Source: Actinomadura rayongensis
GTDB taxonomy: Bacteria > Actinomycetota > Actinomycetes > Streptosporangiales > Streptosporangiaceae
Reading direction: 5' to 3'
Assembly (NCBI RefSeq): GCF_009831215.1
Contig: NZ_WUTW01000005.1
Location: 124,001 to 188,000 of the forward strand
DNA: 64,000 nt
The notes under the pieces are model-generated. The model made no database searches. It was not told the DNA's origin and saw nothing but the letters and a program-made list of their open reading frames with translations. A program made the translations under genes and the position numbers. Shown in pieces: positions 27,369 through 35,782 of this stretch (position 1 is its first letter; every line of letters starts with the position of its first letter).

Positions 27369-28494
27369 CCGGGACGTCCGTCGGCTCCGGCGCGGGCTCG
27401 ATCGCGCGCGGGCCGAGGACGCGCTCGATCCACCGGTCCGGCGCGGCGATCTCGGCGTGCGTGGGCAGCGTGTCGGGCGAGCGCCAGACGGCGTTGAACC
27501 CGTCCATGCCGACCCTGCCGACGACCGCGCGGACGAACGCGGCGCCCTCGGCGTACTGCTTCATCTTGAGGTCGAGGCCGAGCAGGCGGCGGATCGTCCG
27601 GTCCAGCCGGGAGCCGCCGTCGCGGCGGCCCTGGAAACGGGCGCGGATCTGCTGCACCGACGGGACGACCTCGGGTCCGACGGCGTCCATCACGTAGTCG
27701 CCGTGCCCTTCGGCGAGCGTCATGACGGCGGTGAGCCGGTCGAGGATCGCGCGCTGCTCGGGCGACTGGATGGCGTCGATGAGGTTGCCCTCGCCGCCCC
27801 GGATCGCGTCGGCCACGACGTCGGCGGCGTCGCGGATGCGGTCGAGCATGGCGCCGGGGTCCAGGTCGGACGCGAGCAGGAACTCGGTCATCTGGTCCTG
27901 CACGTACTCGCGCAGCCACGGGACACCGGTGAACTGTGCGCGGTGCGTCTCTTCGTGCAGGCACACCCACAGGCGGAAGTCGTGCGGGTCCACTTCGAGG
28001 TCCCGTTCGACGTGGACGATGTTCGGTGCGACGAGCGTTAGTCGTCCCGTCGGCGCCCTACCGGACGGGTCCGGCGGCAGGAACAGCTCGTACTGTCCGA
28101 GCACGCGGGACGCCATGTACGCGAGCAGCCCGCCGACCTGGAGCCCGGTGACGCGCGAGCCGACCGCCTGCACCATGACGCCGCCGGGGCCGCCGCTGAG
28201 GATCCCGGAGCCGCGCCGTTCCTGCATGCGCTCCATGAGCGGTTCGAGCACCACGCGGAACCCGTCGACGTTCGCGCGGATCCAGCCGGGCCGGTCCACG
28301 ACGGTCGCGGGCGCCGGATCGGGGTCGCTCGCCATCCCGGTGAACTCGCGGACGTGGCCGTGCGCGATGGCCGACAGGTCGCGCAGTTCCGCCACCACTT
28401 CGCGGGCCTCGGCATGGCTGACCTGCGGACCCGGGCGGACGAGCCGGGTGCCGGCCTGGACCGCCGTGTTCCAGTCGATCATTGAGGCGCTCAT
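27358..28494 (-). CDS. Zinc-dependent metalloprotease (DUF2342 type)
   Basis: This 378-residue protein has the gluzincin-like motif LHEETHRAQF (HExxH) around residue 190. It belongs to an actinobacterial family often annotated as F420-biosynthesis-associated or zinc-dependent metalloprotease. Conserved flanks are APNIVHVERDLEVDPHDFRLWVCLHEETH, PWLREYVQDQM and the C-terminal KMKQYAEGAAFVRAVVGRVGMDGFNAVW. The start at 28494 (MSASMIDWNTAV) fits the family. It is translationally coupled to tilS. The substrate is unknown. Confidence 0.88.
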   Translation of the reverse strand: MSASMIDWNTAVQAGTRLVRPGPQVSHAEAREVVAELRDLSAIAHGHVREFTGMASDPDPAPATVVDRPGWIRANVDGFRVVLEPLMERMQERRGSGILSGGPGGVMVQAVGSRVTGLQVGGLLAYMASRVLGQYELFLPPDPSGRAPTGRLTLVAPNIVHVERDLEVDPHDFRLWVCLHEETHRAQFTGVPWLREYVQDQMTEFLLASDLDPGAMLDRIRDAADVVADAIRGGEGNLIDAIQSPEQRAILDRLTAVMTLAEGHGDYVMDAVGPEVVPSVQQIRARFQGRRDGGSRLDRTIRRLLGLDLKMKQYAEGAAFVRAVVGRVGMDGFNAVWRSPDTLPTHAEIAAPDRWIERVLGPRAIEPAPEPTDVPDGS

Positions 28495-28611
28495 GAACAC
28501 CACCGTACGTCTCGGCCCCGGCGCCGCTGCGCCCCTGTTCGGTCGCTCAACGAACAACCGCCTGAGTTATCTCCCGTGGGCGGGGCGCCACACCCGGCGG
28601 GCGATGCCCGG

Positions 28612-29997
28612 TCAGCAGCCGCAGGCCGCGACGGTCGCCGCGAGGCGGTCCAGAACGCTCGGATCGACCGGGGCCGTACCGTCGCCCGCCATGAACGCGA
28701 ACGCCAGCAGCCGTCCATTGGCGTCGGCGGTTATTCCGGCGAGGGTGCTGACGCCCGCGAGGGTGCCGGTCTTCGCGTGGACGTATCCGGCACCGGCCAG
28801 ACTCTGCGCGGTCGTATAGCGCGGCGGACGGAGCGTGCCCGAGAACCCGGCGACGGGCATCCCGGTAATGACGGAGCGCAGTTCTGGATGCTCCGGTGAG
28901 GACGCGAGGGCTGCGATGCGGGCCAGGGCGTGCGGCGTGATGCGGTTGGCCGCCGACAGGCCGCTGCCGTCGTTGACCGCGACGCCGTCCGCGACGCCGA
29001 GGCCCGCGAGGACCTGCCGGACGGCCGCGGCGGCGCCGGCGAACGACGCGGGCGCCCCCCGGCTCAGCGCGACCTGGCGGGCGACGGCCTCGGCCACGTC
29101 GTTGTCGCTCTCGGTCAGCAGGTGCTCGATCAGCGCCGACAGCGGCGGGGACTGCACGGCCCCGAGCTTCGGCGCGGTCGCGGCGGCCCGCGCCGGGCGG
29201 CCCGCCGCCGCCTGGATCCCGGCGCGCTTGAGCAGCGTCGCGAACTGGGCGGCAGCGGCGGCGGGCGGGTCCTGGACGCGGGCGCGCTCGCCGGGCGCGA
29301 CGCGGCCCTCGTCCACGGTCAGGGCACTGACGGGGGCGACTTCACCGTCCGGGAGATAGTTCGGCTTCCACCCGTACGCGGTGCGCGGACCCTGGTACGC
29401 AGTGGCGTCGTAATCAACGCGGACGCGTGTGAGGCCCTGGGCTTTCAACGCGGTCGCCGTCTGCGCGGCGAGATCGGTGAGCGACGCGTACGGCGGGTGC
29501 CCGGCGTCCGGCGCGGGGGGCTGGACCGTCAAGGTGGGGTCGCCGCCGCCCACCAGGACGACACTGTCACCGTCGCCGCGCACGGCGCGCGTCGTGATGC
29601 GGTGGGCCGGGCCCGCGGACGCGAGGGCCGCCGTCGTTGTCACGATCTTCGTTGTGGACGCCGGAGTCGCGGGGCTGTCGGCGTCCTTGGCGAACAGCGC
29701 CCGTCCCGTGGCGGCGTCGATGACAACGGCCTTGATCGGTGTCTTCGTCGTGCCGAGCACCCCGTTGAGGCGGCCGGTGAGCGTCGCGCCGTCCGGCATC
29801 CGGGCGGCGGCGGTGTCGGCGGCCCCGATCGTCCCGGACGTCTGCGCGACCAGCCGCTCCGCGACGGCGGGGGGACGCGGCGCGAGCTTGCGTCCGGGTG
29901 TGAAATCGGCCACTGCGACCCCCGCGCCCACACTGAAGAGATTCAGCAGGGACAATGTGGCCAACGCAAGGGTGCGGGTCCGCATCGACGCCTGCAC
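28612..29997 (-). CDS. dacB: D-alanyl-D-alanine carboxypeptidase/endopeptidase (PBP4 type)
   Basis: This is a penicillin-binding protein that trims peptidoglycan peptides outside the membrane. The N-terminus is a signal or anchor helix (TLALATLSLLNLFSVGAGVAVA). Serine-protease-like motifs are SxxK in PASTTKIVTTTAAL, SxN in LTESDNDVAEAVA and KTG in HAKTGTLAGVSTL. An inserted PBP4 domain lies between the first two. GTG at 29997 has AGGAG six bases upstream; ATG at 29985 is the alternative. It ends with two cysteines (AACGC). Divergent ppa starts 172 bases upstream. Confidence 0.92.
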   Translation of the reverse strand: MQASMRTRTLALATLSLLNLFSVGAGVAVADFTPGRKLAPRPPAVAERLVAQTSGTIGAADTAAARMPDGATLTGRLNGVLGTTKTPIKAVVIDAATGRALFAKDADSPATPASTTKIVTTTAALASAGPAHRITTRAVRGDGDSVVLVGGGDPTLTVQPPAPDAGHPPYASLTDLAAQTATALKAQGLTRVRVDYDATAYQGPRTAYGWKPNYLPDGEVAPVSALTVDEGRVAPGERARVQDPPAAAAAQFATLLKRAGIQAAAGRPARAAATAPKLGAVQSPPLSALIEHLLTESDNDVAEAVARQVALSRGAPASFAGAAAAVRQVLAGLGVADGVAVNDGSGLSAANRITPHALARIAALASSPEHPELRSVITGMPVAGFSGTLRPPRYTTAQSLAGAGYVHAKTGTLAGVSTLAGITADANGRLLAFAFMAGDGTAPVDPSVLDRLAATVAACGC

Positions 29998-30169
29998 CCC
30001 CCTCTCCTGCTCGGCACCCGCCAACGTGCGACATCCTTGTATCGGGAGCGGCGGCGTACGGCCGCGATGCCCGCCGTGTCACCGGGGACCCCCGTCCAGG
30101 TGACCGGTCCCGCGCGCACAGACTCCTGGAAGACTATTCACTGCGAGCCAGCAGGGAGCGGAGGACACC

Positions 30170-30661
30170 GTGGATTTCGACGTCACCATTGAGATTCCGA
30201 AGGGCCAGCGGAACAAGTACGAGGTGGACCACGAGACCGGTCGCATCCGCCTCGACCGGATGCTCTTCACCTCGACCCAGTACCCGGCCGACTACGGCTT
30301 CATCGAGGACACCCTCGGCGAGGACGGCGACCCGCTCGACGCCCTCGTCATCCTCCAGGAGCCGACCTTCCCCGGGTGCCTCATCCGCTGCCGCGCCGTC
30401 GGCATGTTCCGGATGACCGACGAGGCGGGCGGCGACGACAAGGTCCTGTGCGTCCCGGCGACCGACCCGCGCATGGAGCACCTGCGCGACATCCACCACG
30501 TCGCCGAGTTCGACCGGCTGGAGATCCAGCACTTCTTCGAGGTCTACAAGGACCTGGAGCCCGGCAAGTCCGTCGAGGGCGCGAGCTGGACCGGACGGGT
30601 CGAGGCCGAGCAGGAGATCGAGAAGTCCCGCAAGCGCTGGGCGGACCAGGGCGGGCACTGA
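30170..30661 (+). CDS. ppa: Inorganic pyrophosphatase
   Basis: This soluble family I pyrophosphatase of 163 residues drives biosynthetic reactions by PPi hydrolysis. Motifs are EIPKGQRNKYEVDHETGRIRLDR, YPADYGFIEDTLGEDGDPLDALV (the D..D signature with metal ligands), CRAVGMFRMTDEAGGDDKVLCVP and KDLEPGK. The start is GTG at 30170 with GGAGG five bases upstream. A strong terminator follows. Confidence 0.97.
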   Translation: MDFDVTIEIPKGQRNKYEVDHETGRIRLDRMLFTSTQYPADYGFIEDTLGEDGDPLDALVILQEPTFPGCLIRCRAVGMFRMTDEAGGDDKVLCVPATDPRMEHLRDIHHVAEFDRLEIQHFFEVYKDLEPGKSVEGASWTGRVEAEQEIEKSRKRWADQGGH

Positions 30662-30689
30662 GCCGTCCGACCGCTCCCGGGCCGCCGTC

Positions 30690-30731
30690 GGGTCCCACCG
30701 CGCTTCCGGCGCGGCGGGACCCGCGCCGTTT
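30690..30731. terminator. Bidirectional terminator between ppa and the sigma-like gene
   Basis: The stem pairs GGGTCCC..CCGCGC with GCGCGG..GGGACCC (30690-30722) around a short TTCCG loop, with single mismatched bases in each arm. A GTTTT run follows on the plus strand. It serves ppa and probably also the convergent gene ending at 30732. Confidence 0.8.
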
Positions 30732-31952
30732 TCAGCCCGCCGAGCGCTGCGGCGCGGTCGACGCCGACGGGGACTCGGACGCGCTCGGCTCGCCGCTCGT
30801 CGGCGGCGTGGGCACCGGTGTGTCCTCCGGCGGCGGCTCCGGCCGGCTCCCCACCGGGCCGCCGGACGGCACGGAGCGGTGCGGCTGACGCGGCCGGGCC
30901 GGGACGGGACGGGACCGTCCGGACGGCGCGCTCAGCGTCGCCTGCGCCCCCTGGCTGAACGTCCCGGAGACCGGCAGCGCGGTCGGTGAGGCCGACGTCC
31001 GCGGGCTTCGCACCGGCTCCCCGACCCGGACGCGCGGGCTCTCCGCCGGGAACTCGGTGCGGTCGTCCGCCGCCGGGCTGCGCGCCACCCCGGACGTCGC
31101 GCCGCTCCCGCCGCCCCACACCAGCGACGCCCCGCCCGCGACCGCCGTCAGCGCCGCCGCGGCGGCCACCAGGGCGAACGCGCGCCGACCACCGCGTCCG
31201 GACGGGCGCCGGGACGGGCCGGGGAACCCGTCCGGGCCGAACTCGGTGACGCGGCCCGCGACGAACAGCCTGCGCCCCACCATCTCCGGGTCGCGGAAGC
31301 ACGCGATGACCTCCGGGCGTAGCGTGCGCGGCACCTGCGGCCTCGGCAGCGCCGCGAACACCTTCGCGGCGGCGACCGTGCGCGGGGCGCGCGGCGCGCA
31401 GACCGCGCAGTCGCGGACGTGCTGGAGATACTTTCCCGGCTTGTCCGGAGTGACACTGTCACGGTCGAGACAGGGAGTGTCGGCGAGGATCTCGGCCGTC
31501 AGGACGGCCTCCAGCTCCCGGTGGGCACGCTCCAAACCGCCGTCGGCGCCGCCGGTGACCGCCGCGAGGTCGCCCGGCTCGACGTCGTGGACGTACCTCA
31601 GCGCGAGGACGTCGCGCGCCTCGGCCGACAGCGCGGCGACCGCCCGGCGCGCGGCGCGGCGCGGTCCCGGCTCGCCGTCGTCGGGCGGCTCCGGCGGGGC
31701 GGGGGTCGCGCGGGCGCACTCGGCGGCGGCCAGCGCGTACAGCCAGGGACGCAGACGTGCGGGCTCGCGCAACCGCCACACATGGGTGTCGGCGACGATC
31801 AGCGCGTCGCGGACCGCGACCGCCGCGGCCCCGTCGTCTCCCAGCCGCGACCGGCAGTACGAGTAGAGCGCTTCGCCGTACGCGTCGTACACCGCGGCGG
31901 GCGCGTCGGGCTCGTGCGTCCGCAGGGCCTCGACCAGGAGATGGTCGTCCAT
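30732..31952 (-). CDS. Sigma-70-like protein fused to a ZAS-type zinc motif, membrane helix and external Ser/Pro tail
   Basis: This is a 406-residue fusion. Residues 1 to about 90 resemble ECF sigma region 2 (AAVYDAYGEALYSYCRSRLGD...ARLRPWLYALAAAECAR). About 105-165 resemble region 4 (ALSAEARDVLALRYVHDVEPGDLAAVTGGADGGLERAHRELE), with the recognition helix degenerate. Then comes YLQHVRDCAVCAP, an H-x3-C-x2-C motif as in zinc-binding anti-sigma factors. A helix (AFALVAAAAALTAVAGGASLVWG) near residue 270 is followed by a Ser/Pro/Thr-rich tail likely outside the cell. Membrane-anchored ECF sigmas with fused anti-sigma regions are known in actinobacteria; whether this one still directs transcription is uncertain. 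No Shine-Dalgarno precedes ATG 31952, suggesting leaderless translation. Confidence 0.75.
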   Translation of the reverse strand: MDDHLLVEALRTHEPDAPAAVYDAYGEALYSYCRSRLGDDGAAAVAVRDALIVADTHVWRLREPARLRPWLYALAAAECARATPAPPEPPDDGEPGPRRAARRAVAALSAEARDVLALRYVHDVEPGDLAAVTGGADGGLERAHRELEAVLTAEILADTPCLDRDSVTPDKPGKYLQHVRDCAVCAPRAPRTVAAAKVFAALPRPQVPRTLRPEVIACFRDPEMVGRRLFVAGRVTEFGPDGFPGPSRRPSGRGGRRAFALVAAAAALTAVAGGASLVWGGGSGATSGVARSPAADDRTEFPAESPRVRVGEPVRSPRTSASPTALPVSGTFSQGAQATLSAPSGRSRPVPARPRQPHRSVPSGGPVGSRPEPPPEDTPVPTPPTSGEPSASESPSASTAPQRSAG

Positions 31953-32047
31953 GAGGGGAAAGGTAAAGCCTGGTCCGCGAGATGCAGGGCGCTTTACGGG
32001 AATCGGCGTCAACCATTACGCGCGACGCGCCGGAACCAAGATCAATT

Positions 32048-32072
32048 TGACAGTGTCATCATGACAGTGTCA
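32048..32072. promoter_or_regulatory. Two copies of palindrome TGACAGTGTCA upstream of the MerR gene
   Basis: The 11-bp palindrome TGACAGTGTCA occurs at 32048-32058 and 32062-32072, 14 bp apart. The first overlaps a TTGACA -35-like hexamer at 32047-32052, and both lie within 40 bases of the MerR start. They are likely operators for autoregulation of the MerR-VWA operon. A third identical site, on the opposite strand, is at 31451-31461. Confidence 0.75.
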
Positions 32073-32083
32073 TCGTGGGCGGC

Positions 32084-32680
32084 ATGGACGAGACCTGGAC
32101 GATCCGAGAGCTGGCGGAGCACGCCGCGGCGAAGCTCGCCGCGAGCGCGTCCGCGCAGGTCAACGGCCGGGTGCGCGACCTGCCGAACGAACGCCTCGTC
32201 CGCTGGTACACGACGATCGGGCTGCTCGACCCCCCGCTCGGGCGCCGGGGGCGCGTCGCGCTCTACGGGCGCCGCCACCTCCTGCAGCTGCTGGCGGTCA
32301 AGCGGCGCCAGGCCCAGGGCCGCACGATCGCCGAGATCCAGCTCGAACTCACCGGCGCGACCGACGCGACGCTGGAGCGCGTCGCCGGCGAGGCCGCCGA
32401 CGCCGAACCGGAGACGGCGTCATCGGAACGGGAGCGGTTCTGGGCCGCGCGGCCCGACATCTCCTTCAACGTCCCGGCGCGGCTCGACACCTCGCCCGCG
32501 CTGGTGCGCGGCGTCCGGCTCGTCCCCGGCCTCACCCTCCTGCTGGAGGTCGAGGACCTCGACGCCGAGGATCTCGACGCCCTGCGGGCCGCGGCCGGTC
32601 CCCTCCTCCAGGAGCTGCGCCGGCGCGGCCTGCTCCCTGAACCCAGCACGTCCGACCATCCCGCCGGGAGTACCCAGTGA
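32084..32680 (+). CDS. MerR-family transcriptional regulator
   Basis: This 198-residue regulator has an N-terminal winged helix: WTIRELAEHAAAKLAASA, then NGRVRDLPNERLVRWYTTIGLLDPPLGRRGRVALYGRRHLLQLLAVKRRQAQGRTIAEIQLEL. The HTH carries an insertion between its helices. The C-terminal 100 residues (FWAARPDISFNVPARLDTSPALVRGVRLVPGLTLLLEVEDLDAEDLDALRAAAGPLLQELRRRGLL) form a dedicated effector domain without metal-binding cysteines. ATG 32084 is preferred over GTG 32075. A GTGA overlap couples it to the VIT/VWA gene. Confidence 0.88.
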   Translation: MDETWTIRELAEHAAAKLAASASAQVNGRVRDLPNERLVRWYTTIGLLDPPLGRRGRVALYGRRHLLQLLAVKRRQAQGRTIAEIQLELTGATDATLERVAGEAADAEPETASSERERFWAARPDISFNVPARLDTSPALVRGVRLVPGLTLLLEVEDLDAEDLDALRAAAGPLLQELRRRGLLPEPSTSDHPAGSTQ

Positions 32681-35133
32681 CCGTGCGCATCGTCCCGCTG
32701 CCCGCCGCCGAGCCGTCCCCCGACGGCGGTCTCGGCGCCCTGTCCACCGAACGGGGCAACCTGCCGCTCGACCGGGTGGACGTCCACGCCTCGATCACCG
32801 GGCTCGCCGCCGGCGTGGAGGTCGTCCAGGGGTTCCGCAACCCGTTCGACGTCCCGCTGGAGGCGACGTACGTCTTCCCGCTGCCCGACCGCGCGGCCGT
32901 GACGGCGCTGCGGATGGAGGTCGCCGACCGGGTCGTCGACGGCGTCCTCGCCGAACGCGGCCAGGCCCGGCAACAGTACGACGCGGCGATCGCCGCCGGG
33001 AAGCGGGCCGCCATCGCCGAGGAGGACCGGCCCGACGTCTTCACGCTGCGGGTCGGGAACATCCCGCCGGGCGAACGGGTGACCGTCCGGCTCACGCTGG
33101 ACCAGCCGCTCCCCTACGAGACGACCGGGACCGAAAGCGTCACGACGTTCCGCTTCCCGCTCGTGGTCGCGCAACGCTACGTCCCCGGAACGCCCCTGCC
33201 CGGCGACCCGGCGGGCCAGGGCACCGCCCCTGACACCGGCGCCGCGCCGGACGCGTCCCGGATCAGCCCGCCCGTCCTGCTGCCCGGCTTCCCGAACCCG
33301 GTGCGGCTCGGCATCACGGTCGACGTGGACACGACCGCGCTGCCGCTCACCGAGATCCGCTCGGCGCTGCACGTCGTCGCCGAGGAGTCCGGCCCCGGCC
33401 GGACCAGGCTGCGCCTGGACCCGGGCGAACGCCTCGACCGCGACTTCGTCCTGCGCCTCGGCCACGGAACCCGCGAGGTCACGGCGCTCACCGTCAGCCC
33501 GGACGGCGCGGACGGCGCGGACGGCGGCACGTTCACCCTGACCGTCCTGCCGTCCGGCGAGCACCGGCTCCGCCCGCGCGACGTCGTCCTGGCGATCGAC
33601 CGGTCCGGCAGCATGACGGGCTGGAAGATGGTCTGCGCCCGCCGCGCCGCAGCCCGCATCGTGGACACCCTGACGTCCGACGACCGGTTCGCCGTCCTGT
33701 CCTTCGACACGGTGGTCGAACGCCCCGACCTGCCGCACGGCCTGTCCCCCGCGACCGACCGCAACCGCTTCCGCGCGGTGGAACACCTCGCGACCCTGGA
33801 CGCACGCGGCGGAACCGAGATGCTCACCCCGCTGGACGAGGCGGCCGGGCTCCTCACCGACACGTCCCGCGACCGGGTGCTCGTCCTCATCACCGACGGC
33901 CAGATCGCCAACGAGGACCAGCTCCTCGCCCACCTGCTGCCGCGCCTGGCGGGCGTGCGCGTCCACACGGTCGGGATCGACCACGCCGTGAACGCCGGCT
34001 TCCTCAACCGCCTGGCGATCGGCGGACGCTGCGAACTGGTCGAATCCGAGAACCGGCTGGACGAGGCGATGGAGTCCGTCCACCACCGGATCGGCGCGCC
34101 CCTGGTCACCGACCTGCACCTGGACCCGGCGGGCCTGGAGATCGACCCGTCCACCGTGGCCCCACGCCGCCTCGGCGCGCTCTACCCGGGCGCGGCACTG
34201 GTCATCGCGGGCCGCTACACGGGCGCCTCGCCCGGCGACCTGACCCTGCGCGGAACCGCCGCCGACGGCTCCCCCTGGCACCGCAGCCTGACCCCGACGG
34301 TCGCTCCGTCCCGCGCCGCCGCGTCGATCTGGGCCCGCGCACACCTGCGCGACCTGGAGGACCGCTACGTCATCGAGGGCGGCCCCGAGCTGGAACAACA
34401 GATCGTCCGCGTCTCGCTGCGCTTCAACGTCCTGTGCCGCTTCACCGCCTTCGTCGCCACCGACGCGGTCACCGCTAACGAAACCGGAACACGCCCGCAC
34501 CAGGTGATCCAGCCCGTAGAGAACCCCCACGCGGCCGACCTGCACCGCCGAGCCCACCCGATCCCCGCCCACCCCATGGCAGCACCCCGGGTAGCGCCCC
34601 CGTCCCCCATGACCGCCCCACCACCCGCCCCAAGCCACCCCGCCCCGTACGGCGCACCCCCCGTCCCCTTCGGCGCGCCCTCCGCCCCGACCGGCTCCGC
34701 ACCCCACCCGCCGGCCCCCTACATCCAGCCCGCATCCGCGCCGCCCTCCGCAAAACCGAAGGCCACACCCGACCGGAACCACAACGCAGACCGCCGACGC
34801 ACCCCCGTACCGGCCCCACGCCCAGGCGACTCCGACCAGGACGCCACACGCACGATGCTGAACGCGGAACTGGAGACGCTGAAGACCTTCACCGGCGATG
34901 AGTCACAACGCCGCGACCACCTCCTCTACCACCTGCTGCCCTTCCTGGAGATGACCCTTCAACGCCTGGGCGACAAGGCCCCGAAGCCGCTGACCGACCT
35001 CACAGCGGCCCTACGCGCCTACCGCACCGACCCCTCGACCGCAGCCACGGACGACCTGTGGACGAAGGCCATCACGAACCTCGACAAGACCGCCAACCCA
35101 CCCAAGCGCCCCTTCTGGAAACGCTCGAAGTAA
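32677..35133 (+). CDS. VIT and von Willebrand factor A domain protein with Pro-rich linker and C-terminal helical domain
   Basis: The protein has 818 residues. The first roughly 150 form a VIT domain (VDVHASITGLAAGVEVVQGFRNPFDVPLEATYVFPLPDRAAV, then YDAAIAAGKRAAIAEEDRPDVFTLRVGNIPPGERV). A VWA domain follows near residue 300, with the metal site DxSxS in AIDRSGSM and later LVLITDGQIANED. A Pro/Ala linker of about 120 residues leads to a C-terminal helical domain (LNAELETLKTFTGDESQRRDHLLYHLLPFLEMTLQRLGDKAP). No signal peptide is visible, so it probably acts in the cytoplasm as a protein-binding scaffold. It is translationally coupled to its MerR regulator. The partner is unknown. Confidence 0.88.
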   Translation: MTVRIVPLPAAEPSPDGGLGALSTERGNLPLDRVDVHASITGLAAGVEVVQGFRNPFDVPLEATYVFPLPDRAAVTALRMEVADRVVDGVLAERGQARQQYDAAIAAGKRAAIAEEDRPDVFTLRVGNIPPGERVTVRLTLDQPLPYETTGTESVTTFRFPLVVAQRYVPGTPLPGDPAGQGTAPDTGAAPDASRISPPVLLPGFPNPVRLGITVDVDTTALPLTEIRSALHVVAEESGPGRTRLRLDPGERLDRDFVLRLGHGTREVTALTVSPDGADGADGGTFTLTVLPSGEHRLRPRDVVLAIDRSGSMTGWKMVCARRAAARIVDTLTSDDRFAVLSFDTVVERPDLPHGLSPATDRNRFRAVEHLATLDARGGTEMLTPLDEAAGLLTDTSRDRVLVLITDGQIANEDQLLAHLLPRLAGVRVHTVGIDHAVNAGFLNRLAIGGRCELVESENRLDEAMESVHHRIGAPLVTDLHLDPAGLEIDPSTVAPRRLGALYPGAALVIAGRYTGASPGDLTLRGTAADGSPWHRSLTPTVAPSRAAASIWARAHLRDLEDRYVIEGGPELEQQIVRVSLRFNVLCRFTAFVATDAVTANETGTRPHQVIQPVENPHAADLHRRAHPIPAHPMAAPRVAPPSPMTAPPPAPSHPAPYGAPPVPFGAPSAPTGSAPHPPAPYIQPASAPPSAKPKATPDRNHNADRRRTPVPAPRPGDSDQDATRTMLNAELETLKTFTGDESQRRDHLLYHLLPFLEMTLQRLGDKAPKPLTDLTAALRAYRTDPSTAATDDLWTKAITNLDKTANPPKRPFWKRSK

Positions 35134-35782
35134 CACCCGGGCGGGCGGCCCAGATCGCGGTCATGCGCTCGACACGGCGATCGGATGCGCCGCAGAAGTT
35201 CGGCGCCTCCTCGGCGTCGAACTCGTCGAGCGTCGCGAATCGGCCGTCGCGGTGCTCGCCGAGCCGGCGAAACGCCGCGAAGATCTCAGAAGATCTCATC
35301 GCGCGGAATCGTCGCCGCAGCCGGTTCGGCGTTGGCAGAGCAGCCGACGGGTCGCTGCCAGGCAGAGCAGCCGGCGGCGCGAGGCAGCCGAACCGTCCGA
35401 CGGCGCGGCGGGCGCCAACGGCCCGCCGAGTGGTTCGATGCGGTCCCACGGCGCCGGTCGCCAGCGCGTCCTCGACCGTCGGCGTGCCGCGCAGCAGGTC
35501 CTGGGCGCGTGAAGCGAGCGACGGCGGGCGGCAGGCAGAGCGCCCGGCGGCCGGAGGCGGAAGCGGAAGCGGAGGCGCGGCCGCCCGAGACGGAAGCGCG
35601 GCGGCCCGAGGCGGAAGCGCGGCGGCCCGAGGCGGAGGCGCGGCGGCCCGAGGCGGAGGCGCGGCGGCCGGAGACGGAGGCGGAGGCGCGGCGGCCGGAG
35701 GCGGAAGCGGACAGATGTTCTTCGGCCGCTGCGTCCCCGTGCCGGGCGCCTGACGGGTGCTTCCGTACCGCGCGCCGTCAGG
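35134..35782. other. Long intergenic interval without a supported gene
   Basis: Several GC-driven frames are open on both strands but none has recognisable domains or a good ribosome site. On the minus strand a short stretch (RAQDLLRGTPTVEDALATGA near 35450-35510) and another (SSEIFAAFRRLGEHRDGRFA near 35215-35300) look protein-like and lie in one frame, so a decayed gene is possible. The right half is the tandem repeat described separately. Confidence 0.45.
35570..35701. repeat. Six imperfect 21-bp tandem units
   Basis: Units start at 35570, 35591, 35612, 35633, 35654 and, after a 6-base insertion, 35681. Each is CGGAnGCGCGGCnGCCnGAGn with one to three changes. The 21-bp period keeps every frame open and would encode a 7-residue repeat (EARRPEA on the plus strand). 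There is no clear start or product, so coding is doubtful. Confidence 0.75.

Noticed and set aside
35072..35449. Possible minus-strand gene overlapping the end of the VWA gene.
   Set aside because: The frame is GC-driven, opens with arginine-rich shadow sequence, has no good ribosome site and overlaps a well-supported gene.
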